Positions 1-6,799 of a stretch of 64,000 bases of DNA are shown one piece after another. The stretch covers positions 1-64,000 of the forward strand of contig JAQTLU010000003.1 in assembly GCA_028714735.1 (NCBI GenBank). The letters run 5' to 3'. The notes below the pieces were generated by a model. The model was given only the letters and a program-made list of their open reading frames with translations, did not search any database and had not been told where the DNA came from. Made by a program: the position numbers and the translations under genes. Source of the DNA: Gallionellaceae bacterium (GTDB lineage Bacteria; Pseudomonadota; Gammaproteobacteria; Burkholderiales; Thiobacillaceae). The first letter of the stretch is position 1. Every line of letters begins with the position of its first letter.

Positions 1-124
1 GGGGTCTCCGATCTGGAAAGAGCAACCCGGTTCTACGTGGAGTGTCTTGGCCTGCCCCGGATCGAAACGCCTCCGTCGATCACGTTTTTCGAGCTTGGGA
101 AGACATGGCTAGCTCTTTGGTCCT

Positions 125-127
125 GGG
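125..127. repeat. Left copy of the IS3 target-site duplication (GGG)
   Basis: GGG directly before the left terminal repeat matches GGG at 1431-1433 directly after the right terminal repeat. A 3-bp duplication is normal for many IS3-family elements. Three bases alone could match by chance, but the restored VOC reading frame supports the assignment. Confidence 0.8.
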
Positions 128-153
128 TGGAGTTGCCCCGTTTTCACGGACAG

Positions 154-1065
154 TTATGGACTCTCAATGAGAGCGGTAACGGGATGATGCACTGAGGTGT
201 TGTCGTCTGTCACGGTGGGGTCAGCTTGGCTCCTTTCGAAGTTGATCGGTGAGAGGTAGTTCAAGGCCGAATGGCGTCGTCTTGGGTTGTACCAAGCCTC
301 AATCCAGGTGAAGACCTCCAGGCGGGCCTCGGTCTTGGATTTCCAGGTACGGCGGGCAATCAGTTCGCATTCCAGGCTGGCGAAGAAGCTTTCCGCCATG
401 GCGTTGTCGTAGGCATCGCCGACCGTCCCCATGGAGGGCCGGACACCCATGATCTGGCAACGCTGTCCAAATGCCAGGCTGGTGTACTGGCTGCCTTGAT
501 CGGAGTGATGGATGACGCCTTCCGGCTTGCGCAGGGTCAGGGCCATGTTGAGCGCCATAATCACTAGACTGGCGGTCATCTGCTCAGCAAACGCCCAGCC
601 CACCACGCGCCGGCTGTAAACATCGAGAACGACCGCCAGATACAGGAAACCCGCCCAAGTCGGCAGATAGGTCATGTCCGCCACCCACAACTGATTGGCT
701 TGGGTGGCGACGAACGCCCGCTTGACCAGATCCGGTGCAGGACGCTGGCGGGGATCCCGTTCCGTCGTCACCACATAGCCCCGGCGGCGGCTGACCCCGC
801 GAATCGCGGCTTGGCGCATCAGACGCGCCACCCGGTTATGACCGATACGGTCGCCCGCTTCACGCAATTCCACCAGAATCCGTGGCCGACCATAGGTAGC
901 GTCGCTGGCCTGATGGATGGTCTGAATGCGCTCAAGCAGGGCGGCATTCGCCACGGCTCGGGCCGACACGGGCCGGTCCTTCCAGTCGTAGTAGCCACTG
1001 GCGGAAACCTTCAAGCTGCGACACATCACCCGGACAGGAAAGTCGGCCTGGTTCGCTGCAATCAA
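154..1065 (-). CDS. IS3-family transposase OrfB (DDE integrase domain)
   Basis: This is the catalytic half of the IS3 transposase (303 residues). An N-terminal HTH_21-type segment (VSASGYYDW, YGRPRILVEL) leads into an rve integrase core. The DDE triad is visible as the Asp in WVADMTYLPTW, the Asp in HHSDQGSQYTS and the Glu in NAMAESFFASLE. The C-terminal YNPRRRHSALNYLSP is typical of the family. The apparent start is a TTG at 1065-1063 that overlaps the orfA stop. Family homology begins upstream of it, so the working product is probably an OrfAB fusion made by -1 frameshifting. Confidence 0.93.
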   Translation of the reverse strand: MIAANQADFPVRVMCRSLKVSASGYYDWKDRPVSARAVANAALLERIQTIHQASDATYGRPRILVELREAGDRIGHNRVARLMRQAAIRGVSRRRGYVVTTERDPRQRPAPDLVKRAFVATQANQLWVADMTYLPTWAGFLYLAVVLDVYSRRVVGWAFAEQMTASLVIMALNMALTLRKPEGVIHHSDQGSQYTSLAFGQRCQIMGVRPSMGTVGDAYDNAMAESFFASLECELIARRTWKSKTEARLEVFTWIEAWYNPRRRHSALNYLSPINFERSQADPTVTDDNTSVHHPVTALIESP

Positions 1066-1376
1066 CGTGTAGACGGTGTGGATGTCTTGTCGCCGTTGTG
1101 TGCGAACCAGGCCGTAGCCTTTGCCAGGATGTCGCGCTCCATTTCAACCTGGCGCAGCTTGCGACGCAGGGCAATCAGTTCCTCCCGCTCCGCCTGACTC
1201 AGCGCGGCAGGTGTTTCACGGGCAGGGCCGACCGTGGCGCGACTGATCCAGTTGCTGATGCTGGTGACATGGCAACCAAACTCTTTGGCAAGCTCGGCCG
1301 GATTCCGGCCGGCTTTCACCAACTCGACAATCTGCTGCCGAAATTCCGGCGCATAGGGAGGGTGGGTCTTGGGCAT
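1062..1376 (-). CDS. IS3-family transposase OrfA (helix-turn-helix)
   Basis: This 104-residue protein has an N-terminal helix-turn-helix (YAPEFRQQIVELV, ELAKEFGCHVTSISNWI) followed by a leucine-zipper-like segment (ELIALRRKLRQVEMERDILAKATAWFA). That is the standard OrfA layout. It recognises the terminal repeats and dimerises. The 3' end overlaps orfB by four bases (TTGA), with orfB in the -1 frame. The gene starts about 50 bases inside the right terminal repeat, which normally carries the element's promoter. Confidence 0.92.
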   Translation of the reverse strand: MPKTHPPYAPEFRQQIVELVKAGRNPAELAKEFGCHVTSISNWISRATVGPARETPAALSQAEREELIALRRKLRQVEMERDILAKATAWFAHNGDKTSTPSTR

Positions 1377-1430
1377 TCGAGCACTCCTTTTCTAGAACAC
1401 TAGGGTGTCCGTCAAATCGGTGCAACTCCA

Positions 1431-1433
1431 GGG
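1431..1433. repeat. Right copy of the IS3 target-site duplication (GGG)
   Basis: This is the partner of the GGG at 125-127. Removing one copy with the element restores the interrupted VOC frame. Confidence 0.8.
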
Positions 1434-1803
1434 AAAGTTTGGCCGCCGATGCAGGTCTCCCGCCCGAAGGCTCTGGGTTTCGCGGCTTTGCGCTTGCCCA
1501 CAACGTGCGCTCGCCGGCAGAGGTGGATGCTTTGCTTGAGCGTGTTGCCGCATTCGGCGCCAAGGTTACAAAGAGGGGGCAGGCCACAGACTGGGGCGGC
1601 TATTCCGGGTACTTCACAGACCTTGACGGCTTCCTTTGGGAGGTTGCACACAATCCGGGCTTTCCTCATGTGTGATCCATTGCCGACGTCACTCTGAAAT
1701 CATCAAGCGCAGTCAATCTTCTCCAACCTCCGACAGGGTGCCTTATCGCCATCAGGTTCCAGTCGGACACCCGAGGAAATGTCAGCAAAGGTCCAACACA
1801 CGC

Positions 1804-1819
1804 TGTCGGTTGTGCCACA
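1804..1819 (+). promoter_or_regulatory. Putative NifA upstream activating sequence
   Basis: TGT CGGTTGTGCC ACA matches the NifA UAS consensus TGT-N10-ACA exactly. It lies about 117 bases upstream of the start expected from the sigma-54 element at 1902-1917, within the usual UAS distance. The motif has only six fixed bases, so the support comes from its pairing with the sigma-54 promoter and the Nif11 gene. Confidence 0.55.
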
Positions 1820-1901
1820 AACAATGATTTCAGCCGGAACAAATCGGCACGACAAACGGCGATGCGGTTGTTTTATTGAGACTTTTCCTTTCCTTTCATG
1901 A

Positions 1902-1917
1902 TGGCCCGATAGTTGCT
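1902..1917 (+). promoter_or_regulatory. Putative sigma-54 (RpoN) promoter for the Nif11 gene
   Basis: TGGCCCGATAGTTGCT fits the consensus TGGCACG-N4-TTGCW with one mismatch. The invariant GG (1903-1904) and GC (1915-1916) are separated by exactly 10 bases. Transcription would begin near 1928, leaving a leader of about 65 bases before the ATG at 1995. Confidence 0.65.
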
Positions 1918-1994
1918 ATTGGTATCAGGTTCCAGCACGCGACCAATCATCGGCTGGATCAACCTGTTCAAGCTAACCATCATGAGGGAAATCG

Positions 1995-2210
1995 ATGTCT
2001 ATCAAAAATATTGCCGCATTCTCGGCCAAGGCAAGGAGCGACGCCGCACTGGCCGAGCAACTCAAGGCCTGTGAAAAAATGAAGGAGATGTTCGCCCTGG
2101 CCAAGGAACATGGCTTTGAATTCCAGGAAGACACCCTGTATCCGCCGAATGAGCCGCAATTCACTCATGATCAGCTTTCAGTGCGTCTGGCCAAGGCACT
2201 TCTGCGCTAA
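1995..2210 (+). CDS. Nif11-domain small protein
   Basis: This 71-residue protein starts MSIKNIAAFSAKARSD and contains the Nif11 signature (ALAEQLKACEKMKEMFALAKEHGFEF). Nif11 domains occur in nitrogen-fixation-associated small proteins of unknown role and as leader regions of nitrile-hydratase-like RiPP precursors. There is no double-Gly cleavage motif and no Cys/Ser/Thr-rich core after the domain. No modification enzyme is nearby, so the stand-alone nif-associated form fits better than a RiPP precursor. GAGGGA at 1984-1989 is a good ribosome-binding site. Upstream lie a sigma-54 promoter and a NifA-type site. Confidence 0.85.
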   Translation: MSIKNIAAFSAKARSDAALAEQLKACEKMKEMFALAKEHGFEFQEDTLYPPNEPQFTHDQLSVRLAKALLR

Positions 2211-2561
2211 GTCGCCTATCCCGGAACCACAGGGAACACGGCGCTCTCGATGGGCGCCAGCCTGCCGGGGCGCAGACCGGGAGTGGCCACGCAGGTACGA
2301 CCTCGTGCCATCATGCAGGTGCTGCACGATACCCGGTCGGTACGGGCCGACTTCGCCAGGGCTAGACGGCTCGCTTTCCTGCTGCGCCTGAGGCCCGGGC
2401 CAGGTTCGATCCGGCTGTCCGGCGGGTCTCGGCAGTACACTCGCCACATGATGTAGAAGATCTCCGCCACGCAGGACACGCCGGCCCAGAATATCAAGTG
2501 ATCCGGCGGCTTGGTCTGGTGCGCTGGCTATTCGGGTGCGATGTGGTCGAGGAAAAGCTGA
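2211..2561. other. 351-bp intergenic region, no gene recognised
   Basis: This lies between the Nif11 gene and the EamA transporter gene. Short open frames exist on both strands but none has a ribosome-binding site or family motif. A minus-strand frame around 2400-2497 (LIFWAGVSCVAEIFYIMW) looks mildly protein-like but has a stop just upstream, so it may be decayed coding DNA. The last bases provide AGGAAA (2550-2555) as ribosome-binding site for the next gene. Confidence 0.5.
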
Positions 2562-3404
2562 ATGTCATTCGTGCGCATCATTGCCCTGACCTCGCTTGCG
2601 ATGATCGCCTTCGCCGGCAATTCGCTGCTGTGCCGGGCCGCCCTCAGGGACACCGGTATCGATGCCGCCAGCTTCACGGCCATCCGCCTGGCCTCGGGCG
2701 CCGTCATGCTCTGGCTGGCCGTGCGGGTCAGGGGCGGCAGCCCGCCCGGTGCCGGCAACTGGCCGTCGGCCTTGGCGTTGTTCACCTATGCCGCCGGCTT
2801 TTCCTTCGCCTATCTGAGCCTGCCGGCCGCAACCGGCGCGCTGCTGCTGTTCGGTGCGGTCCAGGCGACCATGATCGGCCATGGCCTATGGACCGGTGAA
2901 CGCCTGCGCGGCGGGCAGTGGGTCGGCCTGCTGCTTGCTGTCGTCGGGCTGGTCGGCCTGTTGCTGCCCGGCCTTTCGGCGCCGCCGCTGCAGGGCGCGG
3001 CCCTGATGCTGGCGGCCGGGGTGGCCTGGGGGGTGTATTCCATCCGGGGCAAGCGGGCGGGCGATGCCACCCGGGTGACCGCGGGCAATTTCCTGCGTGC
3101 CGTTCCCATCGCCGCCGGCCTGAGCCTGTTGACGGCGAACGCTAGTGCCCTGGATGCCGCCGGATTCGCCTATGCGGTGGCCTCCGGCGCGCTGGCGTCC
3201 GGCATCGGCTATGCCATCTGGTACACGGTCTTGCCCACCCTGACCGCCACCAAGGCGGCCACGGTGCAGCTCAGCGTGCCGGTCATCGCGGCCCTGGGCG
3301 GCATCGTCCTGCTGGGCGAGCACTTGAGCCTGCGCCTGATCCTGGCCGCCATCGCGGTCCTGGGCGGGATCGCCCTGGTGATACTCGAGAAGCGTCCGGC
3401 CTAG
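2562..3404 (+). CDS. EamA/DMT-family transporter
   Basis: This 280-residue inner-membrane protein consists of about ten hydrophobic helices in two repeated EamA halves. The first half holds FAGNSLLCRAAL and LASGAVMLWLAV. The second begins near residue 145 (GAALMLAAGVAWGVYSI) and ends in VPVIAALGGIVLLGEHLSL, a typical EamA end motif. The family exports or exchanges small metabolites; the substrate cannot be read from sequence. The ATG is supported by AGGAAA six bases upstream. The gene appears monocistronic. Confidence 0.88.
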   Translation: MSFVRIIALTSLAMIAFAGNSLLCRAALRDTGIDAASFTAIRLASGAVMLWLAVRVRGGSPPGAGNWPSALALFTYAAGFSFAYLSLPAATGALLLFGAVQATMIGHGLWTGERLRGGQWVGLLLAVVGLVGLLLPGLSAPPLQGAALMLAAGVAWGVYSIRGKRAGDATRVTAGNFLRAVPIAAGLSLLTANASALDAAGFAYAVASGALASGIGYAIWYTVLPTLTATKAATVQLSVPVIAALGGIVLLGEHLSLRLILAAIAVLGGIALVILEKRPA

Positions 3405-3420
3405 CGGCTTTCCGGCGCTC

Positions 3421-3505
3421 GGCATGGTTACAAAACCGTATGGCAACCTTAACGCCTCGGTAAGGGTCACAGTCCGATAGTTTCCGGCACCGGAACTGCA
3501 ATGCC
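3421..3505 (+). promoter_or_regulatory. Structured 5' leader, possible cis-regulatory RNA
   Basis: GGCAT at 3421 can pair with ATGCC near 3501-3505 and so close a multibranched element. Inside lie three hairpins: GGTT-acaa-AACC, CCTTA-acgcctcgg-TAAGG and TTCCGG-CA-CCGGAA. It sits in the leader of the TPR gene whose ATG is at 3557. No match to a riboswitch class was recognised. Folding or covariation analysis would be needed to separate it from chance pairing in GC-rich DNA. Confidence 0.35.
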
Positions 3506-3556
3506 CTAGGCCAGGCCTTGGGATCGCCTTCGGAGACCATTGGAGAGGTTATCGAT

Positions 3557-4324
3557 ATGTGGAAGTTACCCTTTGCATTCCTGCTCGCACTGTTCTCCCA
3601 GCTTGCCCTGGCGCTGCCGACGCCCAAGGACATCGATGCCGCGGTCAAGGCCAGGCAGTTCAGCCAGGCCGAGGCCATGCTGCACGAGGTCATCCAGGCC
3701 CGGCCGCAGAGCGCCAAGGCCTATTACGAACTGGGCCAGGTCCTGATCATGGAAGGCCGTCGCGGCGAGGCGCGGCAGGCCCTGATGGAGTCCGGCAAGC
3801 TGGAACCGGACCTGAAGTTCGCCAAGAGCCCGGAGCACTTCCGCGAACTGCTGAACCGGGTCGAGAATGGCCCCGTCAGCGCGGCGCAGCACGCGGGTGG
3901 CTTTACCTCGTCACCTGCCGGCGCGCCGTTCCCGTGGTCATACCTGCTGATCGGCGGCGGGGTGCTTCTCGGCCTCTGGCTGCTGGTACGCCGCAGCGGC
4001 ATGGCCTCGAACGCCACCTCGCTCGCACCTGCGGGCTATGCTCCGTCGTCCGGCTATGGCAATCCGCCGGGTTATGGGGCCGTTCCGCCCGGTTCGGGCA
4101 GCGGGGTCGGCGGTGCCGTCCTGGGCGGCCTGGCCGGCATGGCGGCCGGTTACGGCCTGGCCAAGGTGCTGGAACACGAGGGCGGCACGCAGGCGGCGCC
4201 GGCCGCCAGCCCCGCGATGTTCGATGCCCCGGGGCAGCCGCAGCCGGACTACATCGACTTTGACCCCGGCAGCGGCGATGGCTGGGACGCCTCGGATACC
4301 GCCATGGGCGGCGACGACTGGTAG
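3557..4324 (+). CDS. TPR protein with signal peptide, membrane segment and glycine-rich tail
   Basis: The ATG at 3557 follows GGAGAGG and opens a clean signal peptide (MWKLPFAFLLALFSQLALA), so it is preferred to the in-frame ATG 13 codons earlier. Residues about 20-100 hold two TPR-like repeats (AVKARQFSQAEAMLHEVIQ, AYYELGQVLIMEGRRGEARQAL). A transmembrane helix follows (SYLLIGGGVLLGLWLLV), then a Gly/Pro/Tyr-rich linker, a glycine-zipper stretch (VGGAVLGGLAGMAAGYGL) and an acidic tail ending GGDDW. It is probably an envelope protein-interaction factor; the partner is unknown. GGCGG-TTCAG-CCGCC at 4324-4338 could form a hairpin after the stop. Confidence 0.75.
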   Translation: MWKLPFAFLLALFSQLALALPTPKDIDAAVKARQFSQAEAMLHEVIQARPQSAKAYYELGQVLIMEGRRGEARQALMESGKLEPDLKFAKSPEHFRELLNRVENGPVSAAQHAGGFTSSPAGAPFPWSYLLIGGGVLLGLWLLVRRSGMASNATSLAPAGYAPSSGYGNPPGYGAVPPGSGSGVGGAVLGGLAGMAAGYGLAKVLEHEGGTQAAPAASPAMFDAPGQPQPDYIDFDPGSGDGWDASDTAMGGDDW

Positions 4325-4414
4325 GCGGTTCAGCCGCCGGTTACCCCATCTGTTCGCCCATTGGGCCGCTTGAGGGCTGCGCCTTTCGCCCGATAGCGGC
4401 CGCGCGGCCTGGGG

Positions 4415-6283
4415 TCAAAGCCCGTAGCTGCGCACCAGGATCAGCGACAGCGCCGCCCACATGATCAGGAACAGCGGGGCGCCGACCTTGACGAAGTCGC
4501 CGAAGCGATAGCCGGCGCTGTTCATCACCAGCAGGTTGGTCTGGTAGCCCATGGGCGTCAGGTAGCACAGGTTGCAGCCGAACAGGACGGCCAGGACGAA
4601 GGGTTCGGCGGGGGCGCCGAGCAGGCGGGCGACCTCGATGGCGATGGGGGTGCCGACCGCGGCGGCGGCGTTGTTGGAGACGAAGTTGGTGAGGATGCCC
4701 ATCATCAGCATCAGGAGGGCGATGAACCAGCCGGTGTCGAGCATGGCGGCGGCCTCGATCAGCAGGCCGGCCAGGAAGTGGGTGCCGCCGGTGGCGGTGA
4801 GGGCCAGGCCCAGGGCCAGGCTGGAGACCACCAGCAGGATGACCTTGACGCTCAGGGCCTGGGTGATGTCGTCCCAGCGCAGGCAGCCTGCGACCACCAG
4901 GATGCCGACGCCGAGCACGGCGGCGAGGCCGATGGGGATGATCTTGAGGGCGGACACCAGCACCACGGCGGCCAGGGTGACGATGGCCAGGGTGGAGTAG
5001 CGCCGGCGCGGGATGGTGATGCCGCTGTTCAGGCTGAGGCCGACGCCGTGCATCTGGGCATCGAGGATGCGCTCGCGCGGGCCTTGCACCAGCAGCACGT
5101 CGCCGACCGACAGGCGGGTGTCGGCCAGGTCGGCGCGGCGTACCTGGGCGGTGCTGCCATGGCGCCGGATGCCGACCACGATGAGGTCGTAGAGGAGGGC
5201 GAAGCGGGTGCTGCGCAGGGTGTGGCCGGCCAGGTAGGAGCCCTGGGTGATGATCATCTGTTCGAGGATGTCCTCTTCGGTCTCGCTGGCAGGCTCAGGT
5301 CCGTTGTCGGGATGGGCCAGGGTCGGTTGCAGGCTGGAATCGCCCACGCCATGCAGATCGGCGCCGAGCAGGGCCTCCCATTCCTTGAGTTGGGCGGCCG
5401 TGCCGCGGATCACCAGGCGGTCGCCTTCGCGCAGTTGGGTGCTGGGCAGTCGGCTCAGTTCCAGGCCTTCGCCGCGGACGATCCGGTGTACCTCCATGTC
5501 GCGGTGGGTCAGCTCCAGCACTTCGATCAGGGTCTTGTCGAGCGCGGTGCTGTCGGCGTCGACCAGCAGCTCGGCCTCGAACACGGCCTGCTCGCGGTCG
5601 GGCAGGGCCGGCTTGACGTGGCGCAGCAGGTGCGGCGCCACCAGTCCCAGGTAGATCAACCCCGGCACGGCGGCCAGCGCCACCATGGGGTAGAAGTCGA
5701 ACATGCCGATCTGGCGCAGGCCCAGGTCGGCCGCCAGCGAGACCACGATCAGGTTGGTGGAGGTGCCGATGGTGGTGGCCATGCCGCCGATCAGCACGGC
5801 GAAGTTCATCGGCATGAGGATCTGCCCGGCCACCTTGCCGTTGCTCAGGGACAGCCCCATGATCAGCGGGATCAGCATCACCACGATGGGGGTGTCGTTG
5901 ACGAAGCCGCTGGCCAGGGCCGGGCTGACGATGATGCCGACCAGGGCGAGGCGGGGGTGGCGCTCGAACAGCGCCGAGAGTTTTCGGGTCAGCGGCGACA
6001 GCGCCCCGGTGACGACCAGGGCATGGCCCAGGATCATCAGGGCGCAGATGGCCACCAGGGCCGGGTGGCCGAAGCCCATGAAGAAGGCGAAGGGATCGAA
6101 CGGCACGCCGCCCGGGGCGTAGGGAAACAGGCTGAACAGCAGCACCAGGGTGGCGAGCAGGGCGAAGCTCACCGAGGTGATGGCATAGCGGTCCCAGATG
6201 TAGAGGCCGAACACCAGCACCGTGACCGCCAGCACGGCGATGCCATGGAAGCCAAGCGCGGTCAGGGCGTTGGCGTCTGCCAT
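4415..6283 (-). CDS. SLC13-family permease with two RCK_C (TrkA-C) domains
   Basis: This 622-residue inner-membrane transporter has an SLC13/CitMHS fold split by a cytoplasmic insert. The N-terminal half includes FVNDTPIVVMLIPLI and GTSTNLIVVSLA, the C-terminal half FVSNNAAAAVGTPIAIEVA and YLTPMGYQTNLLVM. These are the paired substrate/sodium-site loops of the family. Between them, at about residues 235-415, lie two TrkA-C-like domains (LREGDRLVIRG and LSVGDVLLVQG). SLC13-RCK proteins carry sulfate, dicarboxylates or other anions; the substrate here is not determined. The stop lies only 13 bases before the downstream end of queF, with both genes on the minus strand. Confidence 0.87.
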   Translation of the reverse strand: MADANALTALGFHGIAVLAVTVLVFGLYIWDRYAITSVSFALLATLVLLFSLFPYAPGGVPFDPFAFFMGFGHPALVAICALMILGHALVVTGALSPLTRKLSALFERHPRLALVGIIVSPALASGFVNDTPIVVMLIPLIMGLSLSNGKVAGQILMPMNFAVLIGGMATTIGTSTNLIVVSLAADLGLRQIGMFDFYPMVALAAVPGLIYLGLVAPHLLRHVKPALPDREQAVFEAELLVDADSTALDKTLIEVLELTHRDMEVHRIVRGEGLELSRLPSTQLREGDRLVIRGTAAQLKEWEALLGADLHGVGDSSLQPTLAHPDNGPEPASETEEDILEQMIITQGSYLAGHTLRSTRFALLYDLIVVGIRRHGSTAQVRRADLADTRLSVGDVLLVQGPRERILDAQMHGVGLSLNSGITIPRRRYSTLAIVTLAAVVLVSALKIIPIGLAAVLGVGILVVAGCLRWDDITQALSVKVILLVVSSLALGLALTATGGTHFLAGLLIEAAAMLDTGWFIALLMLMMGILTNFVSNNAAAAVGTPIAIEVARLLGAPAEPFVLAVLFGCNLCYLTPMGYQTNLLVMNSAGYRFGDFVKVGAPLFLIMWAALSLILVRSYGL

Positions 6284-6296
6284 GGCGGTGTGCGTT

Positions 6297-6716
6297 TCAG
6301 CCGCGGGTGTTCGACTGCGGAGCGAACTGGCTCAGTTCGACGAAGGGGGCGGGCTGCCAGCCGGGCTTGCGGTGCTCGGCGACGACGTTGGTGAAGATGC
6401 CGCCGCGGACGTAGAACTTGCTGGTCAGGCGCATGAAGCGCGGCTCGGTGGCGGCGACCAGGTCGTCGAGGATGCGGTTGGTCACCGCCTCGTGGAACTG
6501 GCCTTCGTCGCGGAAGGACCAGATGTACAGCTTCAGGCTCTTCAGCTCGACGCACTTCTGCTCCGGGATGTAGTCGAGGAACAGGGTGGCGAAGTCGGGC
6601 TGGCCGGTCTTCGGGCACAGGCAGGTGAATTCGGGAATCTCGATGTGGATGTGGTAATCGCGGCCGCTGTTGGGGCTGTCGAAGGTTTCCAGGGTCTTTG
6701 TCGGTTGGCTGGGCAT
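6297..6716 (-). CDS. queF: NADPH-dependent 7-cyano-7-deazaguanine reductase QueF
   Basis: QueF reduces preQ0 to preQ1 in queuosine biosynthesis, in the cytoplasm. At 139 residues this is the single-domain (type I) form. The catalytic Cys lies in [12 protein letters not shown], the QueF NADPH motif is [20 protein letters not shown], and [11 protein letters not shown] closes the tunnelling fold. It is transcribed away from smc, and the AT-rich gap at 6717-6799 probably contains both promoters. No other queuosine genes are adjacent. Confidence 0.95.
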   Translation of the reverse strand: MPSQPTKTLETFDSPNSGRDYHIHIEIPEFTCLCPKTGQPDFATLFLDYIPEQKCVELKSLKLYIWSFRDEGQFHEAVTNRILDDLVAATEPRFMRLTSKFYVRGGIFTNVVAEHRKPGWQPAPFVELSQFAPQSNTRG

Positions 6717-6799
6717 GATGGGCGGTCGGGCGGTTTCAGTTAAAATGTGACAGCAATTATAAAACCTGAAGCCCCACTTCTCCTGATTCCTCTTCGGCC

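Larger units (their letters stand above)
128..1430 (-). mobile_element. Complete IS3-family insertion sequence, 1303 bp
   Basis: The two ends form imperfect inverted repeats of about 25 bp beginning TGGAGTTGC and containing ACGGACA, with three mismatches. The termini are TG...CA as usual for IS3. A 3-bp direct repeat GGG flanks the element (125-127 and 1431-1433). Two overlapping transposase frames lie on the minus strand. Terminal repeats, target duplication and both reading frames are all present, so the element looks intact and potentially active. Confidence 0.95.
1..1675 (+). pseudogene. VOC/glyoxalase-family protein, interrupted by an IS3 element
   Basis: The gene enters from the left edge and is split by the insertion sequence at 128-1430. 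The left part (1-127) reads DLERATRFYVECLGLPR, the typical start of a vicinal-oxygen-chelate repeat. The right part (1431-1675) carries GSGFRGFALAHNV and ends DGFLWEVAHNPGFPHV, the usual end of the fold with the metal-binding Glu in WEVAHNP. Deleting the element and one copy of the 3-base duplication joins the halves in one open frame (LWSW then ESLAADAG). There is no other lesion, so the insertion is probably recent. VOC proteins of this kind are putative lyases or dioxygenases; the substrate is unknown. The product is presumably lost in this strain. Confidence 0.9.
1676..1994 (+). promoter_or_regulatory. 319-bp intergenic region holding a NifA-type/sigma-54 promoter
   Basis: No convincing gene lies between the end of the VOC pseudogene and the Nif11 gene. 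The recognisable content is regulatory: a TGT-N10-ACA element at 1804-1819 and a sigma-54 -24/-12 element at 1902-1917, listed separately, joined by an AT-rich stretch at about 1868-1900. Such a stretch could bend or bind IHF, although no clear IHF consensus was found. Small open frames here lack family resemblance and codon bias. Confidence 0.6.

Noticed and set aside
1995-2210. Nif11 leader of a RiPP precursor
   Set aside because: There is no double-Gly or Gly-Ala cleavage site, no Cys/Ser/Thr-rich core and no modification or export genes in the neighbourhood.
2216-2497. Small minus-strand frame with a hydrophobic start
   Set aside because: It has no ribosome-binding site or family match and a stop lies just upstream in the same frame. 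At best it is decayed coding DNA.
3421-3540. Known riboswitch classes (c-di-GMP-I, cobalamin, TPP, fluoride, preQ1) for the leader of the TPR gene
   Set aside because: None of the conserved core sequences of these classes could be found, so only an unnamed structured leader is reported.
4778-6394. 538-codon plus-strand frame opposite the SLC13 permease
   Set aside because: The translation is rich in Gln, His, Asp and Gly with no fold or motif. The minus-strand frame is a clear transporter.
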